Assembly (NCBI RefSeq): GCF_026891095.1
Contig: NZ_JAPTNL010000001.1
Span: forward strand, 1 to 64,000
Length of the DNA stretch: 64,000 bases
Origin: Roseovarius salincola
GTDB lineage: Bacteria; Pseudomonadota; Alphaproteobacteria; Rhodobacterales; Rhodobacteraceae
Direction of reading: 5' to 3'
Under the pieces are notes generated by a model, which was given only the letters and a program-made list of their open reading frames with translations, had not been told where the DNA came from and ran no database searches. How positions within the stretch are numbered: the stretch's first letter is position 1; the number at the start of each line of letters is the position of its first letter. A program made the position numbers and the translations under genes. Of this stretch, positions 55,815-64,000 are shown one piece after another.

Positions 55815-58448
55815 ATGCTGCAAATCGACCTGTGGAAACGCATCGTTATCTGGGCTGTTGTCGCCTTAGGTCTGTTGCTGGCACTGCCGAATGCCTTTTA
55901 TCCGAGAGTGGAGAGCCATAACGACGCGGTGAAGGCGCTCGAGATCGGCGCCTCTGGCCAGGAGCTTGAGGAACAGGTGGCTCGTTGGCCAAGCTGGATG
56001 CCCTCGAGCCTGGTCAACCTGGGGCTCGATCTGCGCGGCGGCGCGCATTTGCTGGCCGAAGTGCAGGTCGAGGACGTCTACCAGTCCCGCATTGAAAGCA
56101 TGTGGCCCGAAGTGCGCGACCTGCTGCGCGAAGAACGCGACCGTGTCGGCCCGATCCGGCTGCAACCAACCGATAGCGCCGAACTGCGTGTGCGCCTGAT
56201 CGAAAAGCCGGATGAGGTCGAACATGCGGCAAGCTTGGTGCGCGGGCTGGCGAGGCCGGTCAGCAGCCTGAGCGGGACGGGGACATCGGATATCGAGGTC
56301 ACCACCGAGGGCGACGAGATCGTCATCCGCCTCAGTGCCGCCGAGCAGCGTGCGACCGACGATCGCACCGTGCGTCAGGCACTGGAGATCATCCGCCGCC
56401 GCATCGATGAGGTCGGCACACGCGAGCCGACGATCCAGCGCCAGGGCTCGGACCGGATCTTAATCCAGGTGCCCGGCGTCGGCAGTGCCGCCGAACTCAA
56501 GGAGATCATAGGCACCACGGCGCAGCTGACCTTTCAGCCCGTGGTCGGGCGCACGCAGAACGCGGAGGACGCACCGGGCGCGGGCAATGAAATCCTGCCT
56601 TCCATGGACCAGGAGGAAACCTACTACATCCTCGAGCGCGCGCCGGTTGTCACCGGCGACGAACTGGTCGATGCGCAGCCGGATTTCGATCAGAACGGGC
56701 GCCCGGCGGTATCATTCCGCTTTGACCCGACCGGGGCGCGCAAATTCGGCAACTACACCGCTGCCAATATAGGCAGCCCCTTCGCGATTGTGCTGGACAA
56801 CGAGGTGATCAGCGCACCCGTGATCCAGAGCCATATCCCCGGCGGATCGGGGATCATCACCGGCAATTTCACCGTCGAGGAAAGCACCCAGTTGGCGGTA
56901 CTTCTGCGAGCCGGTGCCTTGCCTGCGGGGCTAGATTTCCTCGAAGAACGGACCATCGGCCCGGAACTTGGCGCCGACAGTATCGAGGCGGGCAAAATCG
57001 CATGCGTGGTCGCATTCATCCTGGTGTTGATGTTCATGGCGATGAGCTATGGAACCTTCGGGCTGTTCGCCAATATCGCACTGATCATAAATGTCGGGCT
57101 GATCTTCGGTCTGCTGAGCCTGATCGGGGCGACGCTGACCCTGCCGGGTATTGCGGGCATCGTGCTGACCATCGGCATGGCGGTAGATGCCAACGTGCTG
57201 GTTTTCGAGCGTATCCGCGAAGAGATGAAGACCGCCAAGGGACCGGCGCGCGCCATCGAACTGGGCTATGAAAAGGCGCTGAGTGCGATCACCGACGCTA
57301 ATATCACGACCTTCATTACTGCGCTGATCCTTTACACGATGGGGTCCGGACCCGTGCGTGGTTTCGCAATCACGCTGGGGCTGGGGATCATCACGTCGGT
57401 CTTCACGGCGATTTTCGTGACCCGCCTGATCGTTATCATGTGGTTTGAGCGCAAGCGCCCAAAGACCGTGCTTCAGGGGCGGTCGCTGCGGCTGGTGCCT
57501 CGGGACACCAAGTGGGATTTCTTCCGTCGCTGGCGCCTGTCGCTGGGTATTTCGGCAGTGCTGATAGTGGTCGCGTTTGGCTCTTTCCTGTTGCAGGGGC
57601 TGAATTACGGCATCGACTTCCGCGGTGGCACCACGATCCGCACTGAATCCGCGCAGCCGGTGGATGTCGGCGCATATCGCGACGCGATCCAGCCGATGCA
57701 ACTGGGTGACGTGACGATCACCGAAGTGTTTGATCCCACCTTCGGTGAAGACGAGAACGTCGCCATGATCCGCATTCAGGCGCAGGACGATACCGAAAGC
57801 GTTCCCGCCGAAATTGTCGAAGGTGTCGAAGCGGCATTGCAGCAGGCGGTGCCCGACCTGACCTTTACCTCGGTCGAAAGTGTAGGACCCAAGGTATCGG
57901 GAGAGCTGATCCAGACGGCCATCATCGCGGTTGCGTTGGCCATCGGAGCGGTGCTGATCTATATCTGGCTGCGGTTCGAGTGGCAGTTCGCACTTGGCGC
58001 GGTCGTGGCGCTTGTACATGACGTGGTGCTGACGATCGGTATCTTCTCGGAGTTGCAGATACAGTTTGATCTCGCGATCATCGCGGCGCTTCTGACGATC
58101 GTGGGCTATTCGCTGAATGATACGGTCGTGGTCTTTGACCGGGTCCGCGAGAACCTTCGAAAATACAAGAAGAAGCCGCTGTCAGAGGTTTTGAACATCT
58201 CGATCAACGAGACGCTGAGCCGAACCGTGATGACCTCCGTCACCACGCTTCTGGCACTTGGTGCGCTCTACATTCTGGGCGGTGACGTTATCCGGGGTTT
58301 CGTCTTCGCGATGATCTGGGGCGTCATCATCGGCACCTATTCTTCGATTTTCGTCGCCAGCACGATTCTTCTGTGGCTCGGGGTCACGCGCGATTGGTCC
58401 AAGCCTGATGCGAACCAAGGCAATCAGTTCGCCAACGTGGATGCCTGA
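55815..58448 (+). CDS. secDF: SecDF fusion protein
   Basis: The product is 877 residues. The SecD half has LGLDLRGGAHLL near 73, a periplasmic P1 domain and six helices. SecF begins near residue 565 with a new helix pair, NYGIDFRGGTTI and the conserved GYSLNDTVVVFDRVREN. Fusion of SecD and SecF is common in this order. The protein uses proton flow to pull exported proteins through SecYEG. It overlaps the next gene by 8 bases. Confidence 0.95.
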   Translation: MLQIDLWKRIVIWAVVALGLLLALPNAFYPRVESHNDAVKALEIGASGQELEEQVARWPSWMPSSLVNLGLDLRGGAHLLAEVQVEDVYQSRIESMWPEVRDLLREERDRVGPIRLQPTDSAELRVRLIEKPDEVEHAASLVRGLARPVSSLSGTGTSDIEVTTEGDEIVIRLSAAEQRATDDRTVRQALEIIRRRIDEVGTREPTIQRQGSDRILIQVPGVGSAAELKEIIGTTAQLTFQPVVGRTQNAEDAPGAGNEILPSMDQEETYYILERAPVVTGDELVDAQPDFDQNGRPAVSFRFDPTGARKFGNYTAANIGSPFAIVLDNEVISAPVIQSHIPGGSGIITGNFTVEESTQLAVLLRAGALPAGLDFLEERTIGPELGADSIEAGKIACVVAFILVLMFMAMSYGTFGLFANIALIINVGLIFGLLSLIGATLTLPGIAGIVLTIGMAVDANVLVFERIREEMKTAKGPARAIELGYEKALSAITDANITTFITALILYTMGSGPVRGFAITLGLGIITSVFTAIFVTRLIVIMWFERKRPKTVLQGRSLRLVPRDTKWDFFRRWRLSLGISAVLIVVAFGSFLLQGLNYGIDFRGGTTIRTESAQPVDVGAYRDAIQPMQLGDVTITEVFDPTFGEDENVAMIRIQAQDDTESVPAEIVEGVEAALQQAVPDLTFTSVESVGPKVSGELIQTAIIAVALAIGAVLIYIWLRFEWQFALGAVVALVHDVVLTIGIFSELQIQFDLAIIAALLTIVGYSLNDTVVVFDRVRENLRKYKKKPLSEVLNISINETLSRTVMTSVTTLLALGALYILGGDVIRGFVFAMIWGVIIGTYSSIFVASTILLWLGVTRDWSKPDANQGNQFANVDA

Positions 58449-59193
58449 AGCACTGATCCAGCTTGTTGCGACTCCCGGACTGATCTGGTTGATGCTCGCC
58501 ATTGGGGCGGCGGGGATTGTGCGCGGTTTCACCGGCTTCGGCACAGCGCTGATATTCGTTCCCATTGCAGGTATCTTCCTGCCGCCCGCGGTGATCGTCG
58601 CTGTTATGATGCTGACCGGCCTCGCCAGTTCAGGTGCGTTGATCCCGCGTGCGTGGGGTCAGGCCGACCGGCGTGAGGTCGGTCTTCTGGCCTTCGCGGC
58701 ACTCTTGACCGTTCCGCTTGGCCTCTGGCTTATGGCGCGGATGGATGCGCATATCGTGCGCTGGATCGTCGCCGTGGTGGCCGGGCTGACGCTGCTGGCG
58801 CTTGTCACGGGCTGGCGCTTTTCGGGGCAGGTCTCGCGGCGCGGACTGGTTGGCATCGGCGGCGTGGCCGGTGTTCTGGGAGGGCTGACCGGGTTGACCG
58901 GGCCTGCGGTAATCCTGTTTTATCTTGCCGGGCAGGCGGCGGTGCAATCGGTGCGCGCCAACACGATCCTGTTCCTCGGTGCGCTTGACGTGGTGATCGT
59001 GGCCAACCTTTTGCTGCGCGGGGCCGTGGCATGGAGCACGGTCATCCTGGCGCTGGCGCTGGCGGCGCCCTATTTCATCACCACACTGATCGGTCAGGCT
59101 CTGTTTGACCCGCGACACGAGCGCACGTACCGATGGGTTGCCTATTCGGTCATCGCGCTGGCGGTCATCAGCGGATTGCCGATCTGGGAATAG
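58441..59193 (+). CDS. second TauE/SafE-family exporter
   Basis: The product is 250 residues with eight hydrophobic segments and the family's paired motifs: GIVRGFTGFGTALIFVP in the first half and GVLGGLTGLTGPAVILFYL in the second. ATG 58441 overlaps the secDF stop (ATGCCTGA). Substrate is unknown. Confidence 0.87.
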   Translation: MPEALIQLVATPGLIWLMLAIGAAGIVRGFTGFGTALIFVPIAGIFLPPAVIVAVMMLTGLASSGALIPRAWGQADRREVGLLAFAALLTVPLGLWLMARMDAHIVRWIVAVVAGLTLLALVTGWRFSGQVSRRGLVGIGGVAGVLGGLTGLTGPAVILFYLAGQAAVQSVRANTILFLGALDVVIVANLLLRGAVAWSTVILALALAAPYFITTLIGQALFDPRHERTYRWVAYSVIALAVISGLPIWE

Positions 59194-59204
59194 GAGACCG
59201 ACCC

Positions 59205-59558
59205 ATGCAGATTCACGAAGTGACCTTCAGGGAAACCACCCCGATCAACGGCTATGGCCCCGGCTTCTTCCGTGTCGGTGGTGAGGTGTTCCAGGGTCCG
59301 GTGATCGTTCAGCCCGAACAGGCGCGCGCCTGGGAAGGCTACGAGGACGACACCCCGCTTCTGGCGCTGGCGGGCGATGCGGATGTGCTGTTCATCGGCA
59401 CAGGGGCTGAGACCGCGCATATCCCTGCCGGTCTGCGCACCCGCCTCGAAGAGGCCGGTCTGGGAGTGGAGGTGATGCACTCCGCCGCCGCCTGTCGCAC
59501 CTATAACGTTCTTCTGTCGGAGGGGCGGCGCGTCGCGGCCGCCCTGCTGCCCGTGTGA
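59205..59558 (+). CDS. Mth938-domain (NDUFAF3-like) protein
   Basis: The product is 117 residues. PVIVQPEQARAWEGY, DVLFIGTGAETAHIP and AAACRTYNVLLSEGRRVAAALL are typical of the Mth938/DUF498 fold, related to the complex I assembly factor NDUFAF3. It has no signal peptide and commonly sits between secDF and ccmA in this group. Confidence 0.88.
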   Translation: MQIHEVTFRETTPINGYGPGFFRVGGEVFQGPVIVQPEQARAWEGYEDDTPLLALAGDADVLFIGTGAETAHIPAGLRTRLEEAGLGVEVMHSAAACRTYNVLLSEGRRVAAALLPV

Positions 59559-59619
59559 AAAGGCCGCGCCTTGATCCAGCCCCTTTCCGCAGGTCCTGCT
59601 TTGGGATAACGACACATTC

Positions 59620-60237
59620 ATGGTGCTGAACGTTTCGGATCTGACAATCGCGCGCGGCGGGATCAAGGTGCTCGAAGGGATATCCTTCGACCTTGCGCCC
59701 GGGGGCGCGATCGTCTTGCGTGGTCCCAACGGTATTGGCAAGACCACGCTTTTGCGCACGATTGCCGGGTTGCAGCCACCGCATTCCGGGCGCGTCGATG
59801 CCGACCCCGAGAGCCTTGTCTATGCCGGTCATTCGGACGGGCTCAAGGCCACGTTGACGGTCGAGGAAAACCTTGTCTTCTGGGCGCAGGTCTTTGGAAA
59901 CACGGACATTTCCAAAGCCGTCAAGAGCTTTCAGATGGCGCGGCTGGTCAACCGCCCCGCGGGAATGCTCTCGGCCGGACAGAAACGGCGGCTGGGGCTT
60001 GCCCGATTGCTCGTCACCGGGCGGCCGGTCTGGATCCTTGACGAGCCGACAGTGTCGCTCGATGCCGATGCCGTGGCGATGTTCGCAAGCGCCGTGCGCG
60101 CGCATCTGGCACGCGGCGGCTCGGCCCTGATCGCCACCCATATCGACCTCGGCCTGCCCGAGGCCGAGATGCTGGAGGTCGGCCCGTTCCGTGCCCGTGC
60201 CGCCGAGCTCGACGATTTCGACGAGGCCTTCCTGTGA
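59620..60237 (+). CDS. ccmA: CcmA, haem exporter ATPase
   Basis: The product is 205 residues with Walker [11 protein letters not shown], signature [15 protein letters not shown] and Walker [13 protein letters not shown]. It powers the CcmABCD complex that releases holo-CcmE during cytochrome c maturation. It is the first gene of a coupled ccmABCDG operon. Confidence 0.95.
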   Translation: MVLNVSDLTIARGGIKVLEGISFDLAPGGAIVLRGPNGIGKTTLLRTIAGLQPPHSGRVDADPESLVYAGHSDGLKATLTVEENLVFWAQVFGNTDISKAVKSFQMARLVNRPAGMLSAGQKRRLGLARLLVTGRPVWILDEPTVSLDADAVAMFASAVRAHLARGGSALIATHIDLGLPEAEMLEVGPFRARAAELDDFDEAFL

Positions 60238-60890
60238 TCGCGCTTCTGATCAGGGATCTGCGGCTTGCGATGCGCGCGGGTGGGGGCTTCGGCCTCGGCC
60301 TCGCCTTCTTCCTCATCGTCGTGACGCTGGTGCCGTTCGGGGTCGGTCCGCAAAGCGATCTGCTGGCGCGTATCGCGGCGGGCATCCTGTGGCTCGGCGC
60401 GCTTCTGGCATGCCTTCTGTCGCTGGACCGGATCCTTGCGCTCGACTGGGAGGACGGCAGCCTTGATCTGCTGGCCACCGCGCCTTTGCCGATGGAGGCG
60501 ATCGTATCTATCAAGGCCTTGGCGCATTGGCTGACCACCGGTTTGCCGCTCGTGCTTTTCGCGCCGGTGTTCGGCCTGCTGATGAACCTGCCCGAGGCGG
60601 GTTACAAACCTCTCGTGCTCTCGCTTTTGCTGGGCACGCCGGCGCTTAGCGTGATCGGAACCTTTGGCGCGGCGCTGACCGTCGGGCTGAAACGCGGCGG
60701 TTTGCTGCTGAGCCTGCTGGTTTTGCCGCTCTATGTGCCCACATTGATCTTCGGGGCCGAGATGGCGCGGCGGGGGGTCGAGGGGCTGGATATCACGACG
60801 CCAATGCTGATGCTGGCGGGGATCACCTGCGGCACGATTGCGCTTTTGCCTTTCGCATCGGCTGCGGTATTGAGGGTTAACCTGCGCTAA
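60234..60890 (+). CDS. ccmB: CcmB, haem exporter membrane subunit
   Basis: The product is 218 residues with six helices; [13 protein letters not shown] at the start and [19 protein letters not shown] are family hallmarks. The start is GTG, overlapping the ccmA stop as GTGA. Confidence 0.93.
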   Translation: MIALLIRDLRLAMRAGGGFGLGLAFFLIVVTLVPFGVGPQSDLLARIAAGILWLGALLACLLSLDRILALDWEDGSLDLLATAPLPMEAIVSIKALAHWLTTGLPLVLFAPVFGLLMNLPEAGYKPLVLSLLLGTPALSVIGTFGAALTVGLKRGGLLLSLLVLPLYVPTLIFGAEMARRGVEGLDITTPMLMLAGITCGTIALLPFASAAVLRVNLR

Positions 60891-60906
60891 GGAAACGGGA
60901 ATCGGA

Positions 60907-61644
60907 ATGAACCTCAACGCTCTCTGGGCCTATGCCAACCCAAAGAAGTTCATACAGGCCACCGACCGGGTTCTGCCCTGGATTTCGATCCTGGCGGTCC
61001 TGTCTTTGGTCGTCGGGCTGGTCTGGGGCTTCTTCTTCACGCCCGAGGATTACCGCCAAGGATCGACGGTGAAAATCATTTATCTTCATGTACCTAGCGC
61101 GCTCATGGCGATCAATGCATGGTTGATGATGCTCGTCACCTCACTGGTCTGGATCGTGCGGCGCCACCATGTCAGCGCCCTGGCGGCGCGGGCGGCGGCG
61201 CCGGTGGGGGCGGTGATGACGCTGATCGCGCTGGCGACCGGGGCGATCTGGGGGCAGCCGATGTGGGGAACATGGTGGGCCTGGGATCCGCGCCTGACCT
61301 CGTTCCTCATCCTTTTTCTCTTTTATCTCGGATATATAGCCCTTTGGGAGGCCATCGAGGATGACGACACCGCGGCGGATCTCACCAGCATCCTCTGTCT
61401 GGTGGGGTCGGTCTTTGCCCTGCTGAGCCGTTACGCGGTGAATTTCTGGAACCAGGGATTGCACCAGGGCGCGTCGCTGAGCCTCGACAAGGAAGAGAAT
61501 GTGGCGGATGTTTTCTACTATCCGCTGCTGGTCTGTATCGCCGGATTCGTGTTACTTTTCATAGCCTTGGTGTTCCTGCGCACACAAACCGAAATCCGCG
61601 CGCGCCGGATGCGGGCGCTGCTGGCGCGGGAGCGGATGGGATGA
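60907..61644 (+). CDS. ccmC: CcmC, haem transfer protein
   Basis: The product is 245 residues with six helices and the haem-binding tryptophan-rich WWAWDPRLTSFLILFLFYLG loop flanked by histidines. It loads haem onto CcmE. It overlaps ccmD by 4 bases (ATGA). Confidence 0.95.
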   Translation: MNLNALWAYANPKKFIQATDRVLPWISILAVLSLVVGLVWGFFFTPEDYRQGSTVKIIYLHVPSALMAINAWLMMLVTSLVWIVRRHHVSALAARAAAPVGAVMTLIALATGAIWGQPMWGTWWAWDPRLTSFLILFLFYLGYIALWEAIEDDDTAADLTSILCLVGSVFALLSRYAVNFWNQGLHQGASLSLDKEENVADVFYYPLLVCIAGFVLLFIALVFLRTQTEIRARRMRALLARERMG

Positions 61645-61799
61645 TGCCGGATCTGGGAAAATACGCCGAGGCGGTGCTGTCCTCTTATGCGGTGTCGATC
61701 GTGCTTTTGGTCGTGCTGGTCTGGCTGAGCGTCTGGCGCGCGACGCGCGTGAGGAAACAATTGGAAGACATTGAATCGAAAGTGAAAAGAGATGGCTAA
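61641..61799 (+). CDS. ccmD: CcmD, small haem exporter subunit
   Basis: The product is 52 residues (MMPDLGKYAEAVLSSYAVS...): one membrane helix, then a basic, helical C-terminus. This is the usual CcmD form, too short for routine gene callers. It overlaps both neighbours: ccmC by 4 and ccmG by 8 bases. Confidence 0.9.
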   Translation: MMPDLGKYAEAVLSSYAVSIVLLVVLVWLSVWRATRVRKQLEDIESKVKRDG

Positions 61800-62325
61800 A
61801 CTGTCGCCTCTGATGATCCTTCCGCCGGTGATTTTTGCGGGATTGGCGGTGCTTTTTTACGTGGGCATGCAGCGCGAAAACCCCGACGAGCTGCCCTCCG
61901 CGCTTGAAGGGAAAACCGCCCCGCTGGTTCAGGTGACGCCGCTTGGCGACAAAAAATCCTTTTCGGACAAGGACTTGAGAGACGGTGACGTCAAGCTTGT
62001 CAATTACTGGGCCAGTTGGTGCGCCCCTTGCCGGGTGGAACATCCCAATCTCGAGCAACTTGCGGAGCAAGGGGTCGCGATTTACGGTGTGAACTACAAG
62101 GACAAACCCGCCAATGCTTTGAAATTCCTCAAGGATTTGGGCGATCCCTATGCTGCCATCGGCGCCGACGAAAATGGGCGCATGGCGCTCGATTGGGGCG
62201 TTTACGGCGTGCCGGAGACCTATGTCATTGACGGACAAGGACAAATCATTTTCCGCTTTGCCGGGCCGATCACAGACCGCGTGCTGGAAAATCAGATCCT
62301 GCCCGCCATCGAAAAGGCACGCTGA
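61792..62325 (+). CDS. ccmG: CcmG/DsbE, thiol-disulfide oxidoreductase
   Basis: The product is 177 residues, with an N-terminal membrane anchor and a thioredoxin fold with active site WCAPC (WASWCAPCRVEHP) and cis-proline GVPETYVID. It keeps the CXXCH motif of apocytochromes reduced in the periplasm. Confidence 0.95.
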   Translation: MAKLSPLMILPPVIFAGLAVLFYVGMQRENPDELPSALEGKTAPLVQVTPLGDKKSFSDKDLRDGDVKLVNYWASWCAPCRVEHPNLEQLAEQGVAIYGVNYKDKPANALKFLKDLGDPYAAIGADENGRMALDWGVYGVPETYVIDGQGQIIFRFAGPITDRVLENQILPAIEKAR

Positions 62326-62415
62326 CTTCTGTACGAAACGTCCGTTTTGTACGCCGGTTTTGTACCCAAATCGCCCCTTCGGCGAAAAGGTTTGTACAAA
62401 ACCCGAAAACCCGCC

Positions 62416-62466
62416 CCTTCATCTGGCTGAAAATACCTCGGGGGGTCCGGGGGGCTGGCCCCCCGG
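62416..62466 (+). repeat. intergenic G/C-run repeat element, copy 2
   Basis: It follows ccmG and reads CCTTCATCTG, TGAAAATACCTCGG, a G-run, then a perfect CCGGGGGG-CTGG-CCCCCCGG palindrome. Order and sequence match the copy after serS in the same orientation relative to the upstream gene. Confidence 0.6.
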
Positions 62467-62489
62467 CCTGACCCTGGAAGAACGAAAAA

Positions 62490-62509
62490 GGGCGGCCCGG
62501 AGGCCGCCC
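62490..62509 (-). terminator. Rho-independent terminator of acnA
   Basis: GGGCGGCC-CGGA-GGCCGCCC forms a perfect 8-bp stem with a 4-base loop. On the minus strand it is followed directly by TTTTTCG, so it terminates acnA. It may also block ccm read-through. Confidence 0.8.
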
Positions 62510-62533
62510 CTGAAACGCGGTGCCGCGCGCCGA

Positions 62534-64000
<1,467 letters not shown>

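Overview
The window looks like a chromosome segment of a GC-rich alphaproteobacterium, most likely a Rhodobacteraceae (Roseobacter-group) member. The evidence is the strong GC bias at third codon positions, the sarcosine oxidase soxBDAG cluster, the runs ruvX-DUF1289-ccmI and serS/yajC-secDF-Mth938-ccmABCDG-acnA, the fused secDF, and a G/C-run intergenic repeat that I associate from memory with Rhodobacterales. I see no rRNA, tRNA or CRISPR array.

Left part (1 to about 27.4 kb): accessory DNA. It is best read as the right-hand portion of an integrative conjugative element inserted at the 5' end of dusA. From left to right it holds: an IS256-family element that cuts the methylase gene of a class 1 DISARM-like pair (drmMI broken, drmD intact); an Xre/RES toxin-antitoxin pair with a palindromic promoter; a complete-looking trb mating-pair-formation operon (trbB-C-D-E-J-K-L-F-G-I plus a DUF2274 gene) without coupling protein or relaxase in the window; a truncated AHH-nuclease/Imm11 immunity cassette; a HipBA pair with three matching upstream palindromes; a 48-bp integrase gene scar; an McrBC pair whose McrB has a large insert inside its AAA+ GTPase domain; an uncharacterised 452-residue protein; and the tyrosine integrase. 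Four copies of TTACAACA(A/T)(A/T)TG lie between integrase and dusA. The dusA start region is AT-rich and looks supplied by the element.

Right part (27.4 to 64 kb): ordinary core chromosome. It contains dusA, a TauE/SafE exporter with an overlapping Fe(II)/2OG-oxygenase-like gene, the DUF1289-ruvX-ccmI operon, soxBDAG (sarcosine demethylation to glycine), sodB with a MerR-type palindrome in its promoter, a host-attachment-family protein, rarD and a LOG-family gene, a LysM protein, an ATM1-type ABC exporter, an RND efflux pair with its own palindromic operator, the yfgM-like/bamB/der run (outer membrane assembly and ribosome biogenesis), a TspO-like protein, serS, yajC-secDF (Sec translocation), a second TauE/SafE, an Mth938 protein, ccmABCDG (with ccmI, cytochrome c maturation) and aconitase acnA, which runs off the right edge.

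The most interesting points are the layered defence and addiction cargo around a trb module, the integrase scar that together with the live integrase flanks mcrBC, the operator palindromes of the two toxin-antitoxin systems, the domain insertion in McrB, and the unnamed protein next to the integrase.
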